From positions 1,054,001 to 1,118,000 of the forward strand of contig BEDY01000004.1 of the NCBI GenBank assembly GCA_002335605.1: a DNA stretch of 64,000 nucleotides, written 5' to 3'. Below, one piece after another: positions 12,101-23,153 of this stretch. Under the pieces are notes generated by a model. The model was not told where the DNA came from. It ran no database searches and saw nothing but the letters and a program-made list of their open reading frames with translations. Each line of letters begins with the position of its first letter. Position 1 is the first letter of the stretch. The position numbers and the translations under genes were made by a program. The DNA is from Prillingera fragicola (Eukaryota; Basidiomycota; Tremellomycetes; Trichosporonales; Trichosporonaceae).

Positions 12101-15100
12101 TCCATAAGATCCCACTGGTAAAGTGCCCAGCTTGCCGCTGCAGCCAGTGGCGCGATGAGCTTCTTCTCCTCGGCCGTCGAACTGGGCCAGCGAATCTGCA
12201 CAAAGTCGGAAAGCTCCTCCCACTCGCCAAGGGCGTGAAGAGCCTGGAGCTTGCCCATGGCGATGGTCGACTCGTCGACCGTGCTGTCTGGGTCGGCAGA
12301 ACGCTCATTCCAGACCTCGAGTGCTTCTTCCCAACGACCCAGCTTTTCGTACCACAAAACGTCGTGTGTCATCTGCAGGTTGTTTTGCGCGTACTCCAAA
12401 GTTCCCCAAGCGGCGTCACTCTGTTGTAACTTCTGGTTGACGCTGATGAGGTCCTCAACAACTGCCGACGACGCGTCGACAAAGAACTCAAGCTCCTTAT
12501 AATGCAGTGCCTTGGCGTAGGCGTGGAAGGCCGTAGCGTAGTCACCCAAGAGACGCGATTCGATGGCCAGTGGCTTATCGTCGTGCTCCATAAACTCGGC
12601 AAGGTTGAGGATGAGGTTGACGACATCTCCGGGCACGCCCGTGTTGATCAGTGCCTGCTCCAGGTTGTGCACCAGGTCTTCCTGGTAGCTCTCGTACAGC
12701 TCGGCCCAGCACGACACAAAGGCGACATTGAAGAGCTCGCGGGCAAATGGCGGGTGCTGGTCCGCGAGCTTGGTGCACGCACGGATGGCCTGAGAAGGAG
12801 ACTCGCGCATGAGCTCGACACCCAGCTTCTTGAGCCACTCGAGCCACTCCTTCTTGGTAGTGACGTGGGAGCAGTCCCAGGCGGCCTTGAGCTGCTGCTG
12901 GTTGACGGGCAACTTGTGCTGCTCGGCCGCAAGAGTCTCAGTCGCTGCGTCAGCGGCGTATTGCTCAACAGGTCCCAGGTCTGGAGGCAGTCGCTCGCGA
13001 TTCAAGAGCTTGGCAATCATTTGGTCGTACGCGGGCCACACAATCTTGTTCTCCAGCAGCACCTTGTTGACCATTGGGATAAAGATGGCGTAGTCTGTGC
13101 CAAACTGAAGGACAAGCACGCACAGCGTGTCCATGGCAGTCTTTCTCAAGTTGGCGTCGGGTGTGCTGAGGGTCCGAACCAGAGGGTGAATGATCTGGGA
13201 GGCATGGTCGCTAAAGTTGACCTTGCGACACAACTGGGCGGTAGTGTTGAGTGCGGCCGTGCGGACCTCTGGGTGGCCGGCAGGATTCTCAAAACAGCGA
13301 ACAATGACGGGCAAGACGAGGTGCAAGTAGTCCTCGAGACTAGATCCGAACACGTAGAACGCGTTCAGGATGTGGAGAAGAGTCTTGCGCCGCTGCTCTT
13401 GGCTTTCGAGAACCTTGTCCGAAAGGTCTCCGTCAAAAGTACGCAGGATCTGCTGCAGGAGTTGAGGCAGGTACGCCTTGAACTCGCCCTCAACGGCACG
13501 GGCGATCGCCTCGACGAGCGAAATGATGGTGATCTGCAGATGGGAATTGGGGTTCCAAAACTCGTGGACGAGATCGAACACGTCGTTCAGATAGTTGCGG
13601 ATGTGCTGCTTGACAAGGCCAATAAGCTGCGCCAACTGCTTGAGGAAGACATTCTGAGAGTCGCGACTACCCATCCGGATGACACCCAGCATGGCGGGGA
13701 TAATCTGGGGCAGGAACGAGACGCAACGCAGGCCCTGGGTACGGAAGATGAGCATGACCGAGTTTATGGCATCGTAGTGGTGCTCCTTCAAGTTTGCGTC
13801 GTTCAGAACATTGACGAGCGAGTGGATGACCACTGTCTGATAATAGTCGTCGTTCGATGGGCCCTGCGTATTCATGAGGAGAGTAATGTCGGTAACACGA
13901 GGTCCGGAAGACTCGACATTGGGGTCGTCCGATACTCCCTGTAGCAACTTGTGCTTGAAGGGATCCAAGGCACCAAGCATGCCCATAGTACGAATTGTCT
14001 CGAGGCGAATGGACTGGGAGGTCTCTGTACGCAGGAAGCGGAACAGAATGCCAAGGAGCTGGGGGTGGTCGATGTATGGTTTGATGACCTCCCCAGTGTT
14101 GGAAGCAACTTGTCCGAGCGTCTTCAGAGCTGCGTCACGCTTGAGGGGAGAAGCAGGGTCGTTGAGCATCTCCAAGACGAGGTCCAAAATGGTCTGGACA
14201 TTGGGCACGAGCTCTTCGCCGGCAACCTTTGCCAGCTCGCCAATACAGGTGACACACGAGGCGGTAACCGCAGGAGGGGTGGTGGGTGTACGCGCAATCC
14301 GTAGAATAACAGACAGAATTGTGGACGCGTACGACTTGACCAGACTGGATGATGCTCGAATCAACAAACACAGCAACTTGGCGCTCTCCTCCTTCTGCTT
14401 GTTGGCAGTCGAATACTCAAGCTCCGTGATGAGATTGATGAGCGACTTGCGCAAGGAGGGCATGACGTAGGCGGGGTTGTGGTGCGCCAGGCGACCAATG
14501 ATGCCAATGGCTAGCTCGCGAATCTTGAACTCCTCATCGTTGAGTGCGACAAACAAACAGCGGATGTCCTCTGCTTGGGCAAGATGACGGTCAAACTTCT
14601 CATCAAGGTTCTCCAGTACTGCCTCGCGAATGGCCGGATCTGAAAGGTCAGCGGCTGAGGCCCGTTAAAACTCACCTTGGTCGGCGATTCCGACCGTGAG
14701 GAGCTTCTCCAGAACATCATTGACAATTTCAATCGAGTGGCTGCTCGTCTGGTGGCAGATGGGGTCGTTGATGAACAACTGCGTGGACGCAAGGACAGCC
14801 TCCTTGCGAACCTCTGCGCTGTCATGCTCCAAGTAGGGCAAGACTGCCTCCCTCACAAATTCATTGAGGGTGTGAGCGCCAAAGTCAAATGAGCCAAGAA
14901 TGCGCAATGCGAGCGCAATTGTTTCTGGTGACTGGCCGCCACCAGACGCTTGCACGACCGTGTCCCTGGTGATCTCGTTGCCTTTTATCCTAGGAGCGGG
15001 AGCGCCCAAGGGGCGGAATGGATGGCCAGTCAAAATAAGTGACAAGCTCTCCAACAGACGATCTAAGCAGGTCAGCGCCATCCATAGTATGGTACGAACC

Positions 15101-16728
15101 TTGAATTGTACGCAGGAGAGGGGGGATGTGACTGGCAATCACCTCCAGGGCGTGGAACAGTGCCTCGGAGAGGCCCCAAGGAAACATGAGATCGAGGATC
15201 TCGTGCATCTGCCGGGTAAGCATGGGCCCCACGGCGGTGGTGAGCATGGCGAGGCATTGGAAGATGGGGCCCTCAAACGGTGCGTTCTTCTTGCCACGCA
15301 TGCGCAAGTGCTCCTTGATGATCTTGACAATGTCATCAATGAAAGGGCGCATCTTGGACGCCAGCTGGACGGACAAGTGGCCCAGGGCGACATATGCTAC
15401 ACTTGTCAATACACTCCTCGGATGCTTTGGGGATCTCAGCTCACCAATGTCGCGGTCTGTAGGTCTTCCCAGCGCCTGCAAGAGATATGCCATGCTGCGA
15501 TGAAGGTAATGGACCTCGAACTCATCACTGTCATAGGTAGCCATGCTCGGGATAAGGGTGATGACGGCTTTCCTAATGACCGTCTCCTTGCTATCGCGGT
15601 ACTTTAGAGTAATCTCGCAGATAGACTTGTAGAACTCGTTCATAGACTATTTGTCAGCGCGATCCATGGTGGTACACATACAATCTGCTGGTTTTGCAAC
15701 ATTGCACTGAAGGCCAGGAGAGAGCCAAGAATCGAGTCCACCGAGTTGGCCTTCAACAAACCACTCTTCGCCTCCTCGAAGATGGATCGATAAATCTCGC
15801 TGCTGGAGCGCTCGCGAGTTTTGATGATTTCCAAACATGAAGACAAAAGCATTGACGCTCGCTCACGAACCATTGTCTGAAACATGTTAGCTGGTCCGAG
15901 AGGTAGGCCTACCCTACTGTCCCGCAAGGGCACCCAGATCTTCTCGAGGACGCGGGGCACGAAGGGGTGGAACAAGCCCGGTGCGTTGTGCGCAAACTGG
16001 TGCAACAACAAGACCGCACTAAACCTGCCTACTTCTTGCCTGGAATCTGGACGCAAGTCAACCTGGAGCCTCGCAGACGTCACTCACCATCAATCATCTG
16101 CAGCGCCTGGCCAACTTCTTTGGTGAAGAACGACTCGCCGAGATTGATCCCAGCAATCTTGACCATGTTGCCTACAACATGGGCAGCTGATACCATGACA
16201 GCCGAGTCGGGATATGTGAGTAGAGGACGGAGGTCTGAAGCCATGTCAGCAGGTACCCAATGGCCGGCCGAATACCACTCACATCCATAGAGACGGATGT
16301 TGTTTTGAAGAGCACGATCAGCATTGTCTTCATTCGTGGGCTCGAGCATCACATCTAGAGTCACAGTCAGCCTGAGAATGCATGCCTGCTGAGTAGAACA
16401 TACCGATAGCCAGAATAGCTCCAAGCCGTTCATACGAGTAGTTGCTGCGCGTGAGGTCGAATGTGCGATAAAACACATCTTTCCATACATTCTTCCTGGA
16501 ATCATCGCCGGGGAACTCTTGACTGTAAGAGTTGATCTGTGAAGAGTCAGCCCCCTCCTGTTAAGCTTCACAGCTGTGACATACGTAGTTGCGCAGCTCG
16601 TGAGACGCATGAACGCGGGCATCCTCTGACCTTGATCCGAGTCAGTAATGATCAGGATGCAGTGATGAAACTCACTTGCTCCCCAAGCGGGAGAAGATGC
16701 CATCTAGGACATCAGAAGGAGAGGCCAT
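9181..16728 (-). CDS. TOR1: TOR phosphatidylinositol-3-kinase-related protein kinase
   Basis: Twelve exons encode 2362 residues: 16676-16728, 16585-16630, 16404-16536, 16283-16354, 16088-16234, 15913-16046, 15682-15876, 15445-15646, 15100-15396, 14676-15062, 9742-14639 and 9181-9705. Introns are 35-49 nt; exon lengths sum to a multiple of three. N-terminal HEAT repeats are followed by a FAT region. The FRB domain begins near residue 1844 ([20 protein letters not shown]) and keeps the Ser of EEAS (about 1864) and the Trp of QAWDIYY (about 1930) that contact FKBP12-rapamycin, so rapamycin binding is plausible. The kinase core has KGHEDLRQDER, LGDRHPSNLML and HIDFGDCFEVAM. The last motif appears only after removing an in-frame 36-nt intron at 9706-9741. 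The FATC tail ends CVAFIGWCGWW. TOR controls growth, translation and autophagy in response to nutrients. The start codon at 16728 begins MASPSDVLDGIFSRLGSK. Confidence 0.97.
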
Positions 16729-17292
16729 GCTGCACGGCCAGGCATGGGACACCTGTCCCACTTAGATCGATCGCGGACAAAGAGTTGCTGGCCGAAGATT
16801 CGTTCGGTGGAGAAGCGGGCGACGAGTGGGAGAGGTTCCAAGGCTGCAAGCAACAAGCCAGCAGGTTGAGCGTGGTCGTCGGCCGTTGTCTATCTGCCCT
16901 GGGTGGGGTCGGGGGAGAAGGGCTGGAGGAATAGAAGGAGTGAGTGATGTGAGATGGTGGCAATCAGCAATCGCCGTCGAGCGAGCTCTCAACTTCGGAG
17001 GGGGCGCATGCAAGCGACAGCAGCTGTAGATGCGCGGATCGATTAGCGTCATGCTGCCCCGCATTGTCTGATAGAAATACTTCCGTCTACTGTCAACCTG
17101 GGAAGGGAATTACACGTCATGGTATTTGGCTCTTGCATCAAGAGTTGGATTTCGCACCAACTGCCTGAGCGTCCTCCACACGATCTGCTCCTCCGTCTGC
17201 CTTGTCAACCTCCCCCCATCAAGTGCATTACGCCAAAGAGCGGCTTCGACACTAGCCTGGCGGCACCTTACTGGTGAACAAGACCGCGCACC
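16729..17292. promoter_or_regulatory. Divergent promoter between TOR and RPC34
   Basis: This 564-bp region separates the start codons of TOR (-) and the polymerase III subunit C34 gene (+). Short open frames cross it on both strands but none resembles a protein family or has supporting splice sites. Sharing a control region between TOR and a Pol III subunit is suggestive because TOR signalling regulates Pol III, but co-regulation is only an inference. Confidence 0.45.
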
Positions 17293-19355
17293 ATGTCAGC
17301 CACGCTCTCCAGCACGGAGCAAAAGGTCTACAACAAGGTCATGGCTTCCAAGAAGAAGGTGCGCCCAAGTCATGTCTCCCAACAGGCGGAATGCTAACCC
17401 TGCACACAGGCCATGACCTTGGCCCAGATAGAATCTGCCATTCCTGGCCTGTCCAAGAAGGAGATGAACAGCTCCATCAACAACATTCTGCGGCTCGTAA
17501 GTTGATGACTCCAACGTTGATTGAGCTCCCGCTGATGATCGGCAGAAACTGTTCACTGCTTCCAAGAACAAGGATGATACACTAATCTTCCACGCTGTGG
17601 CTGTTGAGGATGCCAAGAAGTAAGTTTCAAGAGCTGGGACCTTGCGCTGACTTGAACAAGGCAGAACACGCTCACAGATGAGCAGCAGCTGGTCCTTAGT
17701 ATTATTGAGAAGGCTGGCAATAAGGGTGGGTCCTTTGCGACTGTACTTGAGACGTTCAGAAGGCTAATGATCAGGTGTCTCCAAGCTGGGCATTGCCAAC
17801 CAGATTGGTGCGGAAGTGATGCCCCGTCCGCAAGTCTTCAAGGCGCTCGACACATTAGAGAAGGGCCATCTGGTCAAAACCTTTAAGAGCGTCAACGCCC
17901 CCACGATGCCGCTGTACATTCTGTCGCACTTGAAGCCGCCTGAGGATATTGCTGGTGGTATCTGGTTTGACGAAAGCAAAGAGTATGACTCTGTCTTTGT
18001 CGACTCGTTGCGCATGGTTGTGCTGCAGTTTGTCACCCACAAGGTGAGCTACTTACGACGAGCGTCCGTGCTGACGACAGACCTTTCCCTCCACTAAGGG
18101 TCGCAGTGATGCCATCTCAAAGCTTTGCCCGAACCCGATCAATCCCGTGTCCAAGACGCCTGGCTTGCCCACACCGCAGGACGTACTCAAGCACATCCAG
18201 AACAACAAGGTCACTTCGGCGCCTTTGACGGTTAAGAACGTGATGGAGATTGCACGAGCACTCGAGCTGGATGGCCTGATAGAAGCTATCAAGCCTGTCG
18301 GTGGTGTTGCTGTTGACCCGATTTACGGCTCAGACTCGGACGATGAGCCCACGTCCAAAAAGCAGAAGAGCCGATTGCTAGGCTCTGATGACGACATGGA
18401 CCCCGATGAGCGCGACCGACGCGAGCGCAAGGAGCGCGAGAAGGTCAAGGCCAAGCTCAAGGAGAAGAAGCGCGAGCAGCGTCGCCGGGAACGAGCGAGG
18501 GAAAAGGAGAAGGCGAAGCGTAAGAAGGAGAAGGAGAGGAAGAAACGCAAGAAGGAGAAGGAGAGGAAGCGCAAAGAGCGCGACAAGAAGAAGAGGGCCA
18601 AGAGCAAGAGCAAGGTGAGTTTGGTACACTCCTCCTCCGGCTAACCATGACAGAAGGCTGCGGATAGTGATGACGATAGTGACACGCTGCGCGAGCTCGA
18701 CGAGGTTGTGTCATCGAAGAGCAAGCGCAAGCGCCGCGTTGTGTCATCGGACAACTCGGACTCGGATTCGGATCCTGCAACCACCGACTCGGACCTGTCT
18801 GATTCGGACAGCGACAGCGATACCGACTCGGATGCCTCGTCAGACTCTGACGACGTCTCATCCATCGCATCCGATGACATTGACGATGCCAACGTCGCCT
18901 TCAAGCCCAAGTCGTCCAACGCTGTTCTCGGCGGTGGTATCTCAGCGAACCCCTTCTTCTCTGCCAATGGCCGGAGCACACTCGTCGATCTGTCCGATCA
19001 GGCAGTTGTCTACCGCGCCACACGTCGCCTAGCCATCCCTCTAGGCCCGACTCAGGCACCTTGCGGAACCTGCCCTCAGTTCAACTTCTGTGAAGAGGAC
19101 GGCCCTGTGAACCCCTCCGCTTGCTCGTACTTTACCGACTGGCTCTCGGGCACGGCCGGTGGCTGGACGGCGGACGTCAAGGCCGAAAAGGCTGAGAAGG
19201 CCGAGCGGGAGGAGAAGGCTCGTCGCCGCGCGCAGGCCGAGGCGAACGGCGAGTCCCTAGTTGAGGACGTCGAGGCGGCTGCCGAGGACATGGATGAGGA
19301 CATAATAGATGAGGACGAGGCGATGGAGGGCGTGGAGGGTGACATGGCGTGGTAG
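17293..19355 (+). CDS. RPC34: RNA polymerase III subunit C34 (RPC6) with large charged insertion
   Basis: Seven exons (17293-17358, 17410-17496, 17546-17619, 17661-17725, 17775-18043, 18081-18614, 18654-19355) encode 598 residues. The first 225 or so residues form the tandem winged-helix region (QKVYNKVMASKKKAMTLAQI; VFVDSLRMVVLQFVTHK). The C-terminal iron-sulphur motif is present with four Cys at about residues 502, 505, 511 and 522 (CGTCPQFNFCEEDG ... CSYFTDWL). Between these lies an insertion of roughly 200 residues: a Lys/Arg/Glu-rich helical block (about 295-365) followed by a Ser/Asp-rich block (about 366-445). The human protein is about 316 residues. C34 belongs to the C82/C34/C31 heterotrimer that opens the promoter with TFIIIB. 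The tail after the cluster is acidic (EDMDEDIIDEDEAMEG). Splicing is well supported because every junction restores homologous sequence. Confidence 0.92.
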
Positions 19356-19632
19356 GTGCGTGTGAGCGCACGTTCATTAGACGTCCCGAGAGGACCTTGC
19401 ATATTTCTCTGCATTATGTATCATCACCGTGCCTCCTGCAGGCGGCCTGTAACAGTGCAAAGTTCCCCGCACACTTCATCCTGTACTTCTGAAATGTAGT
19501 GCTTCATGAACACTGAGAGGGGTAGTCTGTGCAGTGCCATTTTAATGGGATTTGTTCACATTTCAACCATCGACTGGTACAAACTCTTTGGACAAAATCG
19601 ACTCACGCCCTGGTTCTCCACGCCTCCGCATC
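19356..19632. other. Spacer between convergent RPC34 and sugar transporter genes
   Basis: The 277-bp spacer holds both 3' ends. I see no gene or strong repeat in it. Confidence 0.5.
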
Positions 19633-21891
19633 CTAAACCTTCTCGCGGGGCTGACTGTGCTCGACGTGCTCGACGTGCTCGTTCTCTGGCTTGTCGTCGC
19701 CAACTTGGTGGTGGAGGGCAAAGTCGAACGCATTGATGTTGGTCGTGCGGAACTTGCGCGCAGGTACGTGCTGCTCGAAGAGAATGTCGAGCTCGGCAAA
19801 AGTCCGTCCAGTGGGCTCGGGAAGACGGAAGTAGTGGTAGACGACGCAGAAGAAGCAGGAGCCTCCCCAGAAGAGGCCGGCAAAGTTTCCCCAGTCCCTA
19901 TGTTCGTTAGCACAAGCCCTGCCCAACCATGCATCCAGATGAGCTCACCAAGCCTCAGGGTTGATCATGCGGGGAGTGAGAATGTTGGAAATGATTGCAG
20001 CTACGTTGTAGGCCGCGCGTCCGAGCGAGACAGTCTTGATCTGGAGGCGACGTGTGGACATTTCCGCGACGAGAGAGAAGGCGATGGAGCCAACACTGAT
20101 CTGGTAGAAGGAGGCCCAAACAAGCATGAGAGAGCCAGTAGCCATGGAGCGGGGGCCCTTGTGAGAGTCGGGCACAAATCCAATGAAGCCCATAACGAAC
20201 AGGGTGACACAGAGCGCGCACAGACCAAAGAGGAAGAGGCGGCGACGTCCGACGCCGAATGACATGATCACCCATGCCACGATGGTGCCCACGACATTGA
20301 TACCGTACTGTCCCATTGCAAAGTCATAAGGAGTATTCGGGTCATCCAGACCGGCTTCTGCAAAGTGTGAGCCATAGCAACAGGAGGGAAGGTTATGTAG
20401 AGGAAGCATTTCTCGCCACATTGGTGTCCCTTGAGCGAAGCTACCATAATAGACTTACGCTGAAGGAAGTAGGTACTGTAGTTGGAGAATGTGTTGCCTG
20501 CGAGATTCTGCGTTGCCCAAATCATGCACACAATCTCAGTACGGCGCAGGTCGGTACCTTTGAAGCAATCGAGGTAGGAGGAGCCCTTGGTGATGTCGTT
20601 CTCGAGCTCGGTCGTGTGGCGAATCATGTCGATGGTCTCGTCGACGTCAAAGGTGGGATCAGACTTTGACGTCAAACGGAGTAAGCTACGCCTTGCCTTC
20701 TCAATCTTGCCATGTCGCACGAGCCACCAGGGCGACTCGGGAGCGAAAGCAATGCCAATGAGGAGAGGCGGGTACCACATCCACTGACACTATTAGCCTC
20801 AAGCTCAACGCCGACTTGTTTAAAGCTCACCATGAGTCCATACGGGATCCGATAGGCCCACTCGTCAGTGCGGGTAGTCTGGGACTAAAGACGTCAGTTG
20901 ATGCTGCAATGATGCAGTGGCTATACTCACTCTGATAACACCAACACCGATAAGCTGCCCCCAGCCCCAGCAGATGTTGCCATAGGTCGTGAGGTAGCCA
21001 CTGCAATGTCAGCGTGATAGGACACCTCTAGACCTACCGGAGAGCAACGGGGCACACCTCTGACGCGTAAGAGATAGCGATTGACTGGAACACTCCCCAG
21101 GGAATACCTGAACGTCAGCTCCATGCTCCAGTCTCTACGACAACCACACACCAGCAAGAATCTCGCCCGCAAGCAGCGTCTCAATGTTTTGGGCGCAGAA
21201 GAAAATGGCTGTCACACCAGCAAGCCAGAGAAGCGAGCCCAGAATGACAGGCTTGTAGCCCCAGCGCTCCGTTGCAAAGCCGTTAACTGTTCAATGTAAG
21301 CAGCGCTCGCAACTGGAGAGACCCACCAAAAAGACCAAGAATTTGACCGCACTGAGCTCCATTGGACAGCGAAGTTTGCCACTTTGCCGAGACCTGGTAT
21401 CCGTTGTTCTCGGTCCACTGTCCATACTTGCGGTTGAAAGGCTCAAACGCGTCTGTCTGTGTTAGTCATCGTGAACTGGCGATTGGCCACCAACGTACAA
21501 AAGTTGCCGATCTGTGCCGTGTCAACAACCACTCTCGCCCGGCATTGGCACTCGGTGACTCACCAGTGAGATATCATAGCCTTCCATCGCGCAGCAAGAT
21601 GAGATGAGAACTGACCACAAGATGGCTTTGGGGTAGAGCTTGATACCTGTACGGGCGTTAGTCGATCTGACTTCAACTGCGGGGTCGAAGACACTCACCC
21701 TGCCACAAGCCCATCTTGTGCTCCTTGTCAGTTGCAGCGGCAGCATTGGCAAACATGTTGTTCATGGCGGCCGTTGGCTTGACAGCATCGGGGTCCTCGG
21801 TCGCGTGAGGCAGAGGGTGTTGGCTGAGCTCGGGGTGGACGCCGGTCGAGCTGTCGCGCGACTCGCGCCTGATACCTTGGTGGACGCCCAT
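19633..21891 (-). CDS. MFS sugar transporter of the maltose/alpha-glucoside permease type
   Basis: Eleven exons encode 580 residues: 21699-21891, 21564-21646, 21499-21511, 21327-21452, 21152-21286, 21038-21107, 20931-21000, 20831-20884, 20459-20783, 19949-20357 and 19633-19897. Introns are 37-101 nt. Exon 3 is only 13 nt. Joined, exons 2-4 give MEGYDISLIGNFYAFEPF, which matches the first membrane segment of fungal maltose permeases. Other family marks are GFATERWGYKPVIL (loop 2-3), the PESPWWLVRHGKIEKARR stretch in the central loop, FGVGRRRLFLFG, and PEPTGRTFAELDILFE near the C-terminus. Twelve membrane helices are expected. The protein is predicted to be a plasma-membrane sugar:proton symporter; the substrate (maltose, another alpha-glucoside or a hexose) cannot be decided. 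The start is the first ATG in frame (MGVHQGIRRES). Confidence 0.88.
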
Positions 21892-23153
21892 GTGTGGATT
21901 GAGGTAAGAGTTGTGAGAGCGCAGAGAGAAAGGTGCTTTACTAGTCAACTAAAGACAGTGGGCCAGTTTGAAGGGTTAGAAAGCAAGACGACTTGGCAGT
22001 TAGGTCGGGGTTGTGGAGACTCCGTTCTGGCCGTTTGTGGAGATTATAAGGTGGACAGACAACTTATCCCATACCCCACCCGGGCCCCCGGGTTGCCTGC
22101 TGCGTCTCAGCGGCACGCCGCTAGTCCAGACTAGGTAGCCGTAACCCGTCCGGTTGTGCTCCGTGTACGGCGCAGCATCGGCCCCGCACTGTGGCCAGTC
22201 AGCCAGCTCAGACCAGACGACTAGAGGCTCAAAGGGGGTCGTGAAGACGGACCAAGGACCAAGGCACCGAGAAATCGGTTCAGGCTTGGCACTTATCCGA
22301 AGGTGGAGTGTCAGTCAGGGCAAGTCCGTTACCGGCCGCCTGATCACTGTGTTACCTCCCCTCAGCCAACAACTGAAGCCTTCCCCGACAGTCTGTGCCG
22401 TGCAGCGCGCGCGCTCATGCATATGTGGTCATCATATGTAAACTGATAAGGGGAACGCGGCCATGATGTGAGCATTGACAGAATAATCGTCGCCAGCTCT
22501 GAACAGCCTTTGCAGCCTTGTGCCAAGCAGCCAAGCCGGTTTTCTGTCCAAAGTAAATGTACCTGCAAAGTGCCTGGGACTTGGTATCGACAGAATCCAA
22601 AGCAAAGTCGCAACAAGTTAAACGACAACGTTGTGTCCTGTGCCGAGTGGTGTCGTATAGCCCAAACTACCAAGTGCTGCCTGCACGGCCGGGCCGGCCC
22701 CTGCTTGCTGTCTGTCCTATGTGATTAGAAAAGAACAAGGAACGCGCACGCCGCCCAAAGCGTTCAGCATACGTATGTGAATCTCGGTCGGAGCGATATT
22801 TGGTCCGGACTGCCGGGAGCTGTGGACTCCGTGATCGGACATGGATCTGTCCGGGATGGATACTGCGTCGCCGCATACGAACTGTGAGCTTGGCCGTGAG
22901 CTTAGTACAGGGCATGGACGATACCCCGGACAAGCGGACCGATTCGAGCAATGGTCTGGCTATCCGGATGGTGAGCAGCACGGCCGGGCCGATCAAGATG
23001 TGCTATCCCAGCTCAACTAACGGGACCACGGAGGTCTGTAATCTGCATACTACGTTGTACAATGCTGAAGTGCCTCCGTGCGATGCACAAGCTTCTCAGC
23101 CTTCCTTTGTCTGCAAGTATTCTGCGAGCAGCATGTACCCACAATGTTCGCGT
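21892..23153 (-). promoter_or_regulatory. Gene-free region upstream of the sugar transporter
   Basis: About 1.26 kb lies between the transporter start codon and the 3' end of the Myb-like gene. I find no gene on either strand. It contains several CGG/CCG-rich patches, including a palindromic ACCCGGGCCCCCGGGT near 22078, and a CATATG pair near 22430. The unusual length compared with neighbouring spacers fits an extended regulated promoter, but specific factors cannot be named. Confidence 0.4.

Noticed and set aside
12502..13944. 480-codon plus-strand frame inside TOR
   Set aside because: Antisense shadow of the TOR HEAT/FAT region, aligned with its codons.
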